Shown: positions 44,043-52,715 of the stretch, one piece after another
How positions within the stretch are numbered: the stretch's first letter is position 1
How the letters are laid out: each line of letters opens with the position of its first letter
Assembly (NCBI GenBank): GCA_023015825.1
Contig: JALKAW010000006.1
Span: 124,001 to 188,000, forward strand
Source: Flavobacteriaceae bacterium S0862
Lineage (GTDB): Bacteria > Bacteroidota > Bacteroidia > Flavobacteriales > Flavobacteriaceae
Length of the DNA: 64,000 bases
Direction of reading: 5' to 3'
Program-made: the position numbers and the translations under genes
Notes under the pieces: generated by a model
Told to the model about the DNA's origin: nothing
The model's input: only the letters and a program-made list of their open reading frames with translations
Databases searched by the model: none

Positions 44043-44949
44043 TAATCAATGGTAATTCTTTGTCTATTAATCTTTTATTCATTCCAGAAATGCCTTGTAA
44101 ACCTCCTGTGTGAATTACTAATATCTTAGAGTTTTTCTCAAAATAATTAGCTTCAATCATTTTAATAACGCCAAACATTAGCTTTCCAGTATATACAGGG
44201 TCTAAAGAAATGTTATACTCTTGGTTAAATTGATTTATAAAATCAATTAACTCCTTGTTAACTTTGGCATAACCTCCAAAATGATAATCGGTAATTAATT
44301 CCCAATTATTCTTGGTTACAAATTTACTAATATTGGTTGATAAAAAATCACCTTTTAACGCAGGAAATCCTAAAATTTTCTGGTGAGATTTAGAGGTGTT
44401 TATAAGCCCTGAAATAGTGCCTCCAGTACCAACTGCACAGCATATATAATCAAATGCTGAATCCTCTTCGTTTAATATTTCTTCGCAACCTTTAACGGCT
44501 AATAGGTTTGTACCCCCTTCGGGAACCAAGTAGAAATCATTAAGTTCTTCTTTTAAAACTTCTAAAAACCTCTCATTTTCTTTGTCTCTATAAGCACTTC
44601 TAGAAACAAACTTAAAATGCATACCTTGAGATTTAGCAAAACGCAACGTTGGATTTTCGTTAACTTTAGCTACCAATTCTTCACCCCTTATTATGCCTAT
44701 GGTTTTAAATCCTAACTCTTTTCCAGCGGCAGCAACGGCAGCTATATGGTTTGAATATGCTCCTCCAAAAGTTAGTATTGTTTTATAGTCTAAACTTTGA
44801 GCTTCTTGAAGATTGTATTTTAGTTTTCGGTACTTATTTCCAGAAATAAATGGATTAATTTTGTCTTCCCTTTTTATGTGTAACTCAACTTCATAATCCT
44901 CAGGGAGTTCAACTTTTTGGTTGATGCTGTATTCTAGATTAAAACTCAT
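44035..44949 (-). CDS. ACC deaminase / D-cysteine desulfhydrase family PLP enzyme
   Basis: 304 residues of the fold-type II PLP family. The PLP lysine stands in ISGNKYRKLKYN, the phosphate-binding loop in AVGTGGTISGL, and TFGGAYSNHIAAVAAAGKELG is the substrate loop of the 1-aminocyclopropane-1-carboxylate deaminase group. Many bacterial members are D-cysteine desulfhydrases instead, and sequence does not decide. It overlaps genes on both sides, by 11 bases upstream and 8 downstream. Confidence 0.88.
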   Translation of the reverse strand: MSFNLEYSINQKVELPEDYEVELHIKREDKINPFISGNKYRKLKYNLQEAQSLDYKTILTFGGAYSNHIAAVAAAGKELGFKTIGIIRGEELVAKVNENPTLRFAKSQGMHFKFVSRSAYRDKENERFLEVLKEELNDFYLVPEGGTNLLAVKGCEEILNEEDSAFDYICCAVGTGGTISGLINTSKSHQKILGFPALKGDFLSTNISKFVTKNNWELITDYHFGGYAKVNKELIDFINQFNQEYNISLDPVYTGKLMFGVIKMIEANYFEKNSKILVIHTGGLQGISGMNKRLIDKELPLINE

Positions 44950-45277
44950 TGGTTCGAAAATAGGTTACAAAAGCCCACAACTTTCTTGTCTTAAGATAGT
45001 CTAAATTGGTCTCATTAAGATAGCATTCGCGCTCAAAAGAAATGTTTCTGTAAGCTGTTTTCCAATCTCTATATTGCAATAATCTCATTAAAAATTCAAC
45101 AACATAAATAATATAAAATGGAATTACCAATAACTCAAGTTGCTGTCGTAAATGGATACGTTCATGGTTAATCAACGTCATATCAGCTTTCAGTCTTCGG
45201 TATTTTAAAAACACAAAAGGATAAATAGTAAGTCCTGTATATCCTTTTGGAACTAAGTATTTCGAGATTAAAATCAT
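44939..45277 (-). CDS. Small membrane protein with HExxH-type zinc site
   Basis: 112 residues. MTLINHERIHLRQQLELLVIPFYIIYVVEFL holds an HERIH motif at the start of a hydrophobic segment, and about 35 residues later ISFERECYLNET gives a Glu in the FEREC pattern, the spacing of the third ligand in gluzincin peptidases. A small membrane-embedded zinc peptidase is therefore possible. The family has no assigned function that I know of. It is the first gene of the overlapping minus operon. Confidence 0.72.
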   Translation of the reverse strand: MILISKYLVPKGYTGLTIYPFVFLKYRRLKADMTLINHERIHLRQQLELLVIPFYIIYVVEFLMRLLQYRDWKTAYRNISFERECYLNETNLDYLKTRKLWAFVTYFRTNEF

Positions 45278-45311
45278 AGATATTGCGCTAAAAAATCAAT
45301 CAAATTTACGT

Positions 45312-45319
45312 TATCTTTG
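45312..45319 (+). promoter_or_regulatory. Predicted -7 box (TATCTTTG) for DUF5522-hutU
   Basis: Fits TAnnTTTG. It ends 6 bases before the DUF5522 ATG at 45326, so transcription would begin at or very near the start codon. Confidence 0.5.
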
Positions 45320-45325
45320 TGATTT

Positions 45326-45493
45326 ATGAAGGAGTTTGTCCCAATCGAAGAAGGAGATTACTATTTAACACCAGAAGGCTACCGTTGTTTTACTGAACAA
45401 TACCACCTTAAAAGAGGATATTGTTGCGAAAGTGGTTGCAGACATTGCCCTTATGGTTTTAACAAAAATACAGGCACAATAAAAAAAAAGTAA
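45326..45493 (+). CDS. DUF5522 small Cys-rich protein
   Basis: 55 residues, missed by length cut-offs. GDYYLTPEGYRCFTEQYHLK followed by RGYCCESGCRHCPYGF matches DUF5522, a family of very small proteins with a CC..GC..CPYG cysteine cluster, probably binding zinc or an Fe-S cluster. Function is unknown. It lies 14 bases before hutU and shares its promoter. Confidence 0.88.
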   Translation: MKEFVPIEEGDYYLTPEGYRCFTEQYHLKRGYCCESGCRHCPYGFNKNTGTIKKK

Positions 45494-45507
45494 AGTCAGA
45501 AACATTT

Positions 45508-47493
45508 ATGACATTTAGCGAACAAATATTAGAAGGAATTCCTAGGGTTTTGCCTCAGCCAAAATTGTATGACAGCTCAATAAATCATGCACCTAAACGA
45601 AAAGATATTCTTTCTGTAGATGAAAAAAAATTAGCCATTAGAAATGCGCTTCGTTATTTCGATAAAAAACATCATGCTACACTTATTCCTGAATTTAAAA
45701 ACGAAATAGAGACCTATGGTCGTATTTACATGTATCGTTTGCGTCCAGATTATAAGATGTATGCAAGGCCAATTGATGAGTATCCTGCTATATCTAAACA
45801 AGCTGCGGCCATTATGTTAATGATTCAGAATAATTTAGATTATGCTGTGGCACAACATCCACATGAACTTATTACCTATGGTGGTAATGGTGCTGTATTC
45901 CAGAATTGGGCACAATACAGATTGACCATGAAGTATTTGGCTGAAATGAATGATGAGCAAACATTAGTCATGTATTCGGGTCACCCAATGGGATTATTCC
46001 CCTCGCATAAAGATGCACCAAGAGTAGTGGTTACTAATGGGATGATGATACCTAACTATTCTAAGCAAGACGATTGGGAAAAGTTCAATGCCTTAGGTGT
46101 GACACAATATGGGCAAATGACAGCAGGAAGCTATATGTATATTGGCCCACAAGGGATCGTTCATGGCACAACCATTACTGTACTGAATGGTTTTAGAAAA
46201 ATTAAAAAAGAACCTAAAGGCAATTTGTTTGTGACTTCTGGATTAGGTGGAATGTCTGGAGCACAACCAAAAGCAGGAAATATTGCAGGATGCATAACCG
46301 TTTGCGCGGAAGTTAATCCAAAAATTACGCAAGTAAGATTAGATCAAGGTTGGATTGATGAAAAAATAACAGATTTAGATGAGCTGGTTGCTCGTGTAAA
46401 TAAGGCAAAGGCGAATAAAGAAATCATTTCGTTGGCTTATTTAGGAAACGTTGTTGATGTCTGGGAGAAATTTGATGAAGCTAATATATACATCCATTTA
46501 GGAAGCGACCAAACCTCACTACACAATCCTTGGGCTGGTGGTTATTATCCTGTTAGTTTATCATTCGAAGAAGCGAATGATATGATGGCAAATAATCCTG
46601 AATTGTTTAAAGAAAAAGTTCAAGAATCTTTACGTCGTCATGCAACTGCTATTAACAACCATACTGCTAAAGGCACTTATTTCTTTGATTATGGAAACGC
46701 CTTCTTATTGGAAGCTTCTCGTGCTGGAGCAGATATTATGGCTGAAAACGGCATAGATTTTAAATACCCTAGCTACGTTCAAGATATTATGGGACCAATG
46801 TGCTTTGACTATGGCTTTGGACCTTTCCGTTGGGTTTGTACCACTGGAAAGCCAGAAGATTTAGAAAAAACAGATGCGATAGCCTGTGAGGTTTTAGAAG
46901 AGATTAAAAAGGATTCTCCTAATGAAATTCAACAGCAAATGGCTGATAATATCCAATGGATTAAAGGAGCACAAGAAAACAAACTAGTAGTGGGCTCTCA
47001 AGCTAGAATATTATATGCTGATGCAGAAGGACGCATGAAAATAGCCACTGCTTTTAATAATGCTATTGCAAAAGGGGAGATTGGTTATGTGGTTTTAGGT
47101 CGTGACCATCATGATGTGTCAGGAACAGATTCGCCATACAGAGAAACATCAAACATTTATGATGGCTCACAGTTTACAGCAGATATGGCTATACACAATG
47201 TTATAGGTGATAGCTTTAGAGGTGCTACTTGGGTAAGCATACACAATGGAGGTGGTGTAGGTTGGGGAGAAGTGATAAATGGTGGATTTGGTATGGTTCT
47301 TGATGGTAGTAAAGATGCCGAAAGGCGTTTAAAATCAATGTTATTCTGGGATGTAAATAACGGTATTTCCAGACGAAGTTGGGCAAGAAATGAGGAAGCT
47401 GTGTTTGCGATAAAACGAGCTATGGAAATGGAGCCTAACTTAAAAGTCACACTTCCAAATAATGTTGATGATAATTTGTTGAATACATTTTAA
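45508..47493 (+). CDS. hutU: Urocanate hydratase
   Basis: Converts urocanate to imidazolone propionate in histidine breakdown, using tightly bound NAD. The NAD-binding region is visible as FVTSGLGGMSGAQPKAGN, and the conserved late block as GGGVGWGEVINGGFGMVLDG. At 661 residues it belongs to the longer urocanase subtype. The other hut genes are not in the window. It is co-transcribed with the DUF5522 gene. Confidence 0.95.
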   Translation: MTFSEQILEGIPRVLPQPKLYDSSINHAPKRKDILSVDEKKLAIRNALRYFDKKHHATLIPEFKNEIETYGRIYMYRLRPDYKMYARPIDEYPAISKQAAAIMLMIQNNLDYAVAQHPHELITYGGNGAVFQNWAQYRLTMKYLAEMNDEQTLVMYSGHPMGLFPSHKDAPRVVVTNGMMIPNYSKQDDWEKFNALGVTQYGQMTAGSYMYIGPQGIVHGTTITVLNGFRKIKKEPKGNLFVTSGLGGMSGAQPKAGNIAGCITVCAEVNPKITQVRLDQGWIDEKITDLDELVARVNKAKANKEIISLAYLGNVVDVWEKFDEANIYIHLGSDQTSLHNPWAGGYYPVSLSFEEANDMMANNPELFKEKVQESLRRHATAINNHTAKGTYFFDYGNAFLLEASRAGADIMAENGIDFKYPSYVQDIMGPMCFDYGFGPFRWVCTTGKPEDLEKTDAIACEVLEEIKKDSPNEIQQQMADNIQWIKGAQENKLVVGSQARILYADAEGRMKIATAFNNAIAKGEIGYVVLGRDHHDVSGTDSPYRETSNIYDGSQFTADMAIHNVIGDSFRGATWVSIHNGGGVGWGEVINGGFGMVLDGSKDAERRLKSMLFWDVNNGISRRSWARNEEAVFAIKRAMEMEPNLKVTLPNNVDDNLLNTF

Positions 47494-47599
47494 CCATTAG
47501 GCCCTTAGTAGGCATTTAAAATATTTGCTATGGTATTTTTTACGCTCACAATAGTTATTATTAATGGTTATTGATATATAAACTAAAAAAATTGAACAA

Positions 47600-48145
47600 A
47601 TGAAAAAGTTAATCAAAGTATTACAAGTATTGATGATTGCTTTTCTGATGACATCTTGTACATCAGTAAGAGTAGCATCTGATTATGACCGAAATGTAAA
47701 TTTCAATACGTATAAGACATTTGCGTTTTTTAAGGATGGTATTGACAAAGCAGAAATTAGTGATCTCGATAAGCGAAGAATCTTAAGAGCGGTAGAAGCT
47801 GAGTTATTAGCCAAAGGGTTTACAAAATCTGAAAATCCAGATTTGTTAGTCAGTATTTTTACAAAATCCAGAGATAAAGTGAATATTTACAATAACGGTT
47901 GGGGTCATTATGGCTATGGCTGGAACTGGAGCCCTTGGTATTGGAATAGCTATAGAGGTACCACTGTATCAACTTCAACAGAAGGAACGTTGTTTGTAGA
48001 TTTAATAGATGCTAATAAAAAAGAACTCGTTTGGCAAGGTATGGGAACTGGAAATATTTCGCAAAACATGAAGCACAAAGAAGAACGTATTAAAGAATTT
48101 GTTGCTAAAATCATGGAGAAGTACCCTCCTGGAATGGAACAATAA
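47600..48145 (+). CDS. DUF4136 lipoprotein
   Basis: 181 residues with a lipobox (FLMTSCT) behind a hydrophobic signal. VASDYDRNVNFNTYKTFAFF and the late GTLFVDLIDANKKELVWQGMGTGNI match DUF4136, a Bacteroidota-rich family of small outer-membrane lipoproteins. A Trp/Gly/Tyr-rich loop (WGHYGYGWNWSPWYWNSY) lies in the middle. Function is unknown. Confidence 0.88.
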   Translation: MKKLIKVLQVLMIAFLMTSCTSVRVASDYDRNVNFNTYKTFAFFKDGIDKAEISDLDKRRILRAVEAELLAKGFTKSENPDLLVSIFTKSRDKVNIYNNGWGHYGYGWNWSPWYWNSYRGTTVSTSTEGTLFVDLIDANKKELVWQGMGTGNISQNMKHKEERIKEFVAKIMEKYPPGMEQ

Positions 48146-48152
48146 ATATTAT

Positions 48153-48182
48153 AAAAAAGCACCCTTTTTGGGTGTTTTTTTA
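48153..48182. terminator. Bidirectional terminator between DUF4136 and the permease
   Basis: CACCC pairs with GGGTG around TTTTT (48160-48174), flanked by an A-run and a T-run, between convergent genes. Confidence 0.8.
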
Positions 48183-48184
48183 TT

Positions 48185-49279
48185 TTAACTCTTTACATCC
48201 AAAGCATCACGTAATGTATTACCTATTAGCATAAAAGCCATAACCAAAGTCATAATACATAATCCTGGGATTAGAGCTAAATAGGGTTTGCCAAGAATAA
48301 TATAATTATAGTGGTCTTTAATCATAGCTCCCCAACTTGCCATAGGTGGTTGTGCGCCAATGCCTAAAAAACTCAAACCACTTTCAATTAAAATAGCAGC
48401 AGCGAAGTTAGCAGCAGATATTACAATAACTGGCGCCATAATATTAGGAAGAATGTGTTTGGTAATAATCCTAAAATCATTATACCCTAAAGCTCTTGCT
48501 GCCGTAACATATTGCATTTCTTTAACACCAATTATTTGTCCTCTCACAACCCTTGCTACTTCAACCCACATGGTTAAACCTACTGCTATAAACACTTGCC
48601 AAAAGCCTTTACCAAGAACTAATGTAATGGCTATCACCAAAAGCAGTGTTGGGATAGACCAAGTAACATTGATGAGCCACATAATAATAGCATCAACTTT
48701 CCCACCAAAATAGCCTGCAAGACTACCTAATAAAATCCCAATGACTAGCGATATAAATACAGCCACAAAACCTATAAAGAAAGAAATTCTAGCACCTACT
48801 AGAATACGACTAAAATAATCACGCCCATATTTATCTGTTCCAAAAACAAATGTTTTATCCTTAATATAATCTTCAACATTACCTTTTGGGAAACTGTTAA
48901 GTGGTAAGGTTTTTATTTGACCCACTAAGCCATCAGATGCATATTCAGTATAATTTAAAACGTTGTTTTCAATGTTATAATTAGATATTGGAATTTCTTC
49001 TATTTGATTTATTTCACCAAAAAATAACTTATCCAAGAAAGATTGCTCCGATATATTTTCTAAAGGCAGGGATAACATCGTCACTTTAAAACCAGGTTTT
49101 TTTGAGTGAATGGGTAAATGCATCTGGTTGGCATTTTGAGAACTATCGGGAGCAATTACATAGGCAAACACTGAAATTAAACCCGCCAAAACTATAAACC
49201 AAAAACTTAAAACGCCCCAAAAGTTTTTTTTAAACTTTTGGAGCGCTAAACTGGTTAATGAGTTACTGGTTTTACCCAT
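48185..49279 (-). CDS. OppC/DppC-like ABC transporter permease
   Basis: 364 residues. The first membrane helix is followed by a periplasmic segment of about 100 residues, then five helices with the ABC permease EAA loop ARALGYNDFRIITKHILPNI, which docks the ATPase. It matches the second permease of peptide/nickel importers. No partner permease, ATPase or binding protein lies next to it. It follows prc with a 4-base gap. Confidence 0.9.
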   Translation of the reverse strand: MGKTSNSLTSLALQKFKKNFWGVLSFWFIVLAGLISVFAYVIAPDSSQNANQMHLPIHSKKPGFKVTMLSLPLENISEQSFLDKLFFGEINQIEEIPISNYNIENNVLNYTEYASDGLVGQIKTLPLNSFPKGNVEDYIKDKTFVFGTDKYGRDYFSRILVGARISFFIGFVAVFISLVIGILLGSLAGYFGGKVDAIIMWLINVTWSIPTLLLVIAITLVLGKGFWQVFIAVGLTMWVEVARVVRGQIIGVKEMQYVTAARALGYNDFRIITKHILPNIMAPVIVISAANFAAAILIESGLSFLGIGAQPPMASWGAMIKDHYNYIILGKPYLALIPGLCIMTLVMAFMLIGNTLRDALDVKS

Positions 49280-49283
49280 TAAA

Positions 49284-51506
49284 TTAATTTTTTATAGTCG
49301 TAGCTAATTTAGTTTTTACTTCGTAAGACATTTTTAAATCATTAAGTACATTAAGTGCTTCTTCGATATAAACGTCGCTACTTAAACTTTGATGCCAACG
49401 ATCTCGCTTCATTTTAAGTGTAGAATCTTGTGACATTAAGGCCAATTCGTAAGGCAATGAATTAAAGGTTAAGTTAGTTTTATAATCAGCTAGCTTATCA
49501 AAGAGTTTTGCCTCATTCTCATTAGTGTCTAGTTGAGCCTTATAGTCTTGGTAATTTAATGGATAATAGTCATTGTCTCTTATTTTCTTAATCCATTTGG
49601 CATTTTCGTCAATTAACTTGAGTTGTTCACTTTGTTCCATACGTTCTTTACTTCTTTTAATGGTGTCATCATAATCAAAGTAATTACCCCAAGTATTGTA
49701 AGTAGCTGCTTGAATTTTATCCCAAGGTAATGGGTTGTCTTGGTCCTTTTCACCTATGTCAATGTAACTATAACGGTCTGGTACTACCACATCGCTTTCA
49801 ACACCCTTTAATTGTACTGAACCACCATTAATACGATAGTATTTTTGAATTGTAAGCTTAATAGCTCCCATATCGCCATTGGTATTGTTCCTAACAAACC
49901 TATTTAAATCAACAACTCTCTGTACAGATCCTTTACCAAAAGTATGTTTGCTACCAATAACTATGGCACGCTTGTAATCTTGTAATGCAGCTGCCATAAT
50001 CTCTGATGCAGATGCCGAATTCTCATTTACCAAAATTACTAATGGTCCATCCCAAGCTATAGATCGGTCACGGTCACTTAAAACCTCAGCAGGCTCACCA
50101 GTAGTTCGTACTTGTACAACGGGACCTTCTTCAATAAAAAGTCCAACCATATCTATTACAGCTCTTAAAGACCCTCCTCCGTTATTTCTTAAATCGATTA
50201 CAAGACCTTCCATGCCTTCAGCTTTTAAACGCTCTACTTCTTTCTTAATATCACTTGCAGAATTACGTGCATTATTGTCATTGAAATTATCATAGAATCC
50301 TGGTAAATTAATCACTCCAAAAGTTTTATCACCTTTTTTTACAGTAGACGACTTTGCATACGTCTCTTCCAGTTCTATAACATCTCTAGGTATTGACAAA
50401 TCTTCGATAGTTCCATCAACTTTTTTTAAAGTTAAAATGACATTTGTTCCTTTAGGACCTCTAATAAATTTAACAGCATCTCCAGACCTCATCCCTACAA
50501 CATTTACACCTTCCTCTTCGTCTTCTTGTCTTACTTTTAATATGGCATCCCCAACTTCTAGTTTGTTTTGCCTCCAAGCAGAACCTCCTGAAATAAGTTC
50601 GGTTATCGTAATATATTCTCCTTTTTGTATTAATCTAGCACCAATGCCCTCATATTTACCTGTCATTCTAACGTCAAAATCTTCTCTCTCCTCAGGCGCT
50701 AAGTAATAGGTGTGTGGATCGAATTCTCTCGCAATAGTATTTATATATACTGTGAACCAATCATTACGCTCTCTTTCACCAATAAAAACATAAAGTTCAT
50801 CAAGTAAACGTAAAGTTGTTTCACGCGCTTCTTGTTCTAATTCAGTATTAGATTTAACAACAAATTGTTTCTCGTCATCACCATTAATAAATTTATCTTT
50901 CTCTAAATCAGTTAAAGCATCAATTTCTACAGCACTCATATCGCTTATCTCTTTTTTTCTTTTGATACCAGCTTCTTGTTCTAAAACAAGATCATGGTAA
51001 TTAGCAATGGTCGAAAACTTTAATTGATATCTCCAACGTTCTTTCATTTCTTTTTTAGAGGATACATAGCTTAAATCTTCATAATCGGCTTTGAAAACTT
51101 CATCTTCATTGAAATCAAAAGGGTTTTTTAAAACTTCTTGGTAAAGTTCTTGTGATTCAGCCATACGCTTTAATAAACGCTCGTGAGTTAAATTGAAAAA
51201 CGAAACATCGTAAGCCATGATTTGATCGTCAAGTTGTGTTTTGAATTTTTCAAACTCCTTTATGTCAGACTCATAAAAATAGCGCTTAAAGGGATCTATT
51301 TGATTTATATATTCATCAAAAATTGCTTCCGAAAAATTGTCATTTATATCTTTGGGTTGAAAATGACCTTGCTCTAATACCATGGTAATTAATTCCATAA
51401 GAGCTCTGTCCTTATCAGTGTCATCATCTATAGTTTTTGTAGTAAAACTGCATGATGCAAAAGCCAGTAGTAACGTTAGTAGTAAAATATTATAATTCCT
51501 TTTCAT
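49284..51506 (-). CDS. prc: Carboxy-terminal (tail-specific) protease Prc
   Basis: 740 residues. The N-terminus (LLLAFASCS) ends in a lipobox-like Cys. A helical domain is followed by a PDZ domain (GKYEGIGARLIQKGEYITITEL) and the S41 peptidase domain with the Ser in NENSASASEIMAAAL and the Lys in GSKHTFGKGSVQ, the Ser-Lys dyad. A DUF3340-type helical tail ends the protein. It degrades envelope proteins from their C-termini and tunes murein hydrolases. Confidence 0.95.
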   Translation of the reverse strand: MKRNYNILLLTLLLAFASCSFTTKTIDDDTDKDRALMELITMVLEQGHFQPKDINDNFSEAIFDEYINQIDPFKRYFYESDIKEFEKFKTQLDDQIMAYDVSFFNLTHERLLKRMAESQELYQEVLKNPFDFNEDEVFKADYEDLSYVSSKKEMKERWRYQLKFSTIANYHDLVLEQEAGIKRKKEISDMSAVEIDALTDLEKDKFINGDDEKQFVVKSNTELEQEARETTLRLLDELYVFIGERERNDWFTVYINTIAREFDPHTYYLAPEEREDFDVRMTGKYEGIGARLIQKGEYITITELISGGSAWRQNKLEVGDAILKVRQEDEEEGVNVVGMRSGDAVKFIRGPKGTNVILTLKKVDGTIEDLSIPRDVIELEETYAKSSTVKKGDKTFGVINLPGFYDNFNDNNARNSASDIKKEVERLKAEGMEGLVIDLRNNGGGSLRAVIDMVGLFIEEGPVVQVRTTGEPAEVLSDRDRSIAWDGPLVILVNENSASASEIMAAALQDYKRAIVIGSKHTFGKGSVQRVVDLNRFVRNNTNGDMGAIKLTIQKYYRINGGSVQLKGVESDVVVPDRYSYIDIGEKDQDNPLPWDKIQAATYNTWGNYFDYDDTIKRSKERMEQSEQLKLIDENAKWIKKIRDNDYYPLNYQDYKAQLDTNENEAKLFDKLADYKTNLTFNSLPYELALMSQDSTLKMKRDRWHQSLSSDVYIEEALNVLNDLKMSYEVKTKLATTIKN

Positions 51507-51626
51507 TTTTCTTTCTTTTTGGGTGAAATTTTTATCTAAATTAAAGAAAAAATTATGCCAATATTGTGTTCTAGTACTAATTTTTTGTTAAACAGTATAA
51601 AACAAGATATTTCGAGCGAATTTATT

Positions 51627-51634
51627 TACTTTTG
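51627..51634 (+). promoter_or_regulatory. Predicted -7 box (TACTTTTG) for surE
   Basis: Fits TAnnTTTG, 26 bases before the surE ATG, in the gap divergent with prc. Confidence 0.5.
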
Positions 51635-51660
51635 TAATTCAAAATTACGCAGCTAAAAAC

Positions 51661-52440
51661 ATGCAAAAAAAACCACTTATTCTTGTTACAAATGATGATG
51701 GTATTACGGCTCCAGGTATTAGAACTTTAATTAAAGTCATGAATACTATTGGCGACGTTGTTGTTGTGGCGCCAGATAGTCCGCAAAGCGGAATGGGTCA
51801 TGCCATAACTGTTGATGCTACTTTACATTGCAGAAAAGAACATATTGATGATGGTCCACAAATAGAATATAGTACTTCTGGTACACCTGCCGATTGCATA
51901 AAACTAGCAAGGCATGAAATTTTAGATAGAGTGCCAGATATTTGTGTTTCTGGTATTAATCATGGCTCAAACTCTTCCATAAATGTAATTTATTCAGGCA
52001 CTATGAGTGCTGCAATAGAAGCTGGAATAGAAGGCATTCCTGCTATTGGCTTTTCGCTGTTAGATTATAATTATGATGCAAATTTTGCGCCTAGCGAAGA
52101 TTTTATCAAAACGATTACGCTTAATGTATTGAACAATGGTTTGCCAAAAGGTGTGGTTTTAAATGTGAATATTCCCAACTTATCTAAAAAGGCAATTAAA
52201 GGAATTAAAGTTTGCAGACAAGCTAATGCGAATTGGGTAGAAAAGTTTGATAAACGCCAAAACCCTCAAGGTAAGGATTATTATTGGCTAACTGGAGAAT
52301 TTGTAAATTTAGATAAAGGTGAAGATACTGATGAGTGGGCTTTAAAAGAAGGTTATATTTCGGTAGTTCCTGTACAATTTGACATGACGGCTCACCATTT
52401 CATACAACAATTAAATTCATGGTCTTTTAATGAAGAATAA
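51661..52440 (+). CDS. surE: 5'/3'-nucleotidase SurE
   Basis: Metal-dependent phosphatase of nucleoside monophosphates. NDDGITAPGI gives the two Asp ligands, VVAPDSPQSGMGHAIT the Ser and Asn region, and SGINHGSNSSINVIYSGTMSAA the rest of the site. 259 residues. It is the first gene of a five-gene run to comEC; the next ORF overlaps its end by 11 bases. Confidence 0.95.
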   Translation: MQKKPLILVTNDDGITAPGIRTLIKVMNTIGDVVVVAPDSPQSGMGHAITVDATLHCRKEHIDDGPQIEYSTSGTPADCIKLARHEILDRVPDICVSGINHGSNSSINVIYSGTMSAAIEAGIEGIPAIGFSLLDYNYDANFAPSEDFIKTITLNVLNNGLPKGVVLNVNIPNLSKKAIKGIKVCRQANANWVEKFDKRQNPQGKDYYWLTGEFVNLDKGEDTDEWALKEGYISVVPVQFDMTAHHFIQQLNSWSFNEE

Positions 52441-52711
52441 AGATATTATTATTGGCATACTAGTGGGACTAGTTGCTAACGCTATTGGCTTGTATTTTGC
52501 AGCAATGTTTTTAGGAAAAGGAGACGATCCTTTTACGGTTATTAAAGCTGCAAATACTGAAGGGTTTTTAGGCAAATTAGTGAGTCTTGGAGCTATTGTA
52601 AACCTTGGAGCTTTTTTTGTTTTTATAAAAAAGAAACAAGATCATCGTGCTAAAGGTGTGCTTTTAGCCACTGTTTTAATTGCTGTTTTTACGTTTGTGA
52701 TTAAATTATAA
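52430..52711 (+). CDS. Small three-helix membrane protein
   Basis: 93 residues with hydrophobic segments near 6-28, 48-64 and 73-92 separated by charged turns (FIKKKQDHRAKG). No family is recognised with confidence. Its ATG lies inside the end of surE and its stop is 4 bases before lpxB, so its translation is coupled to both, and a link to envelope lipid work is possible but unproven. Confidence 0.78.
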   Translation: MKNKDIIIGILVGLVANAIGLYFAAMFLGKGDDPFTVIKAANTEGFLGKLVSLGAIVNLGAFFVFIKKKQDHRAKGVLLATVLIAVFTFVIKL

Positions 52712-52715
52712 ATAC

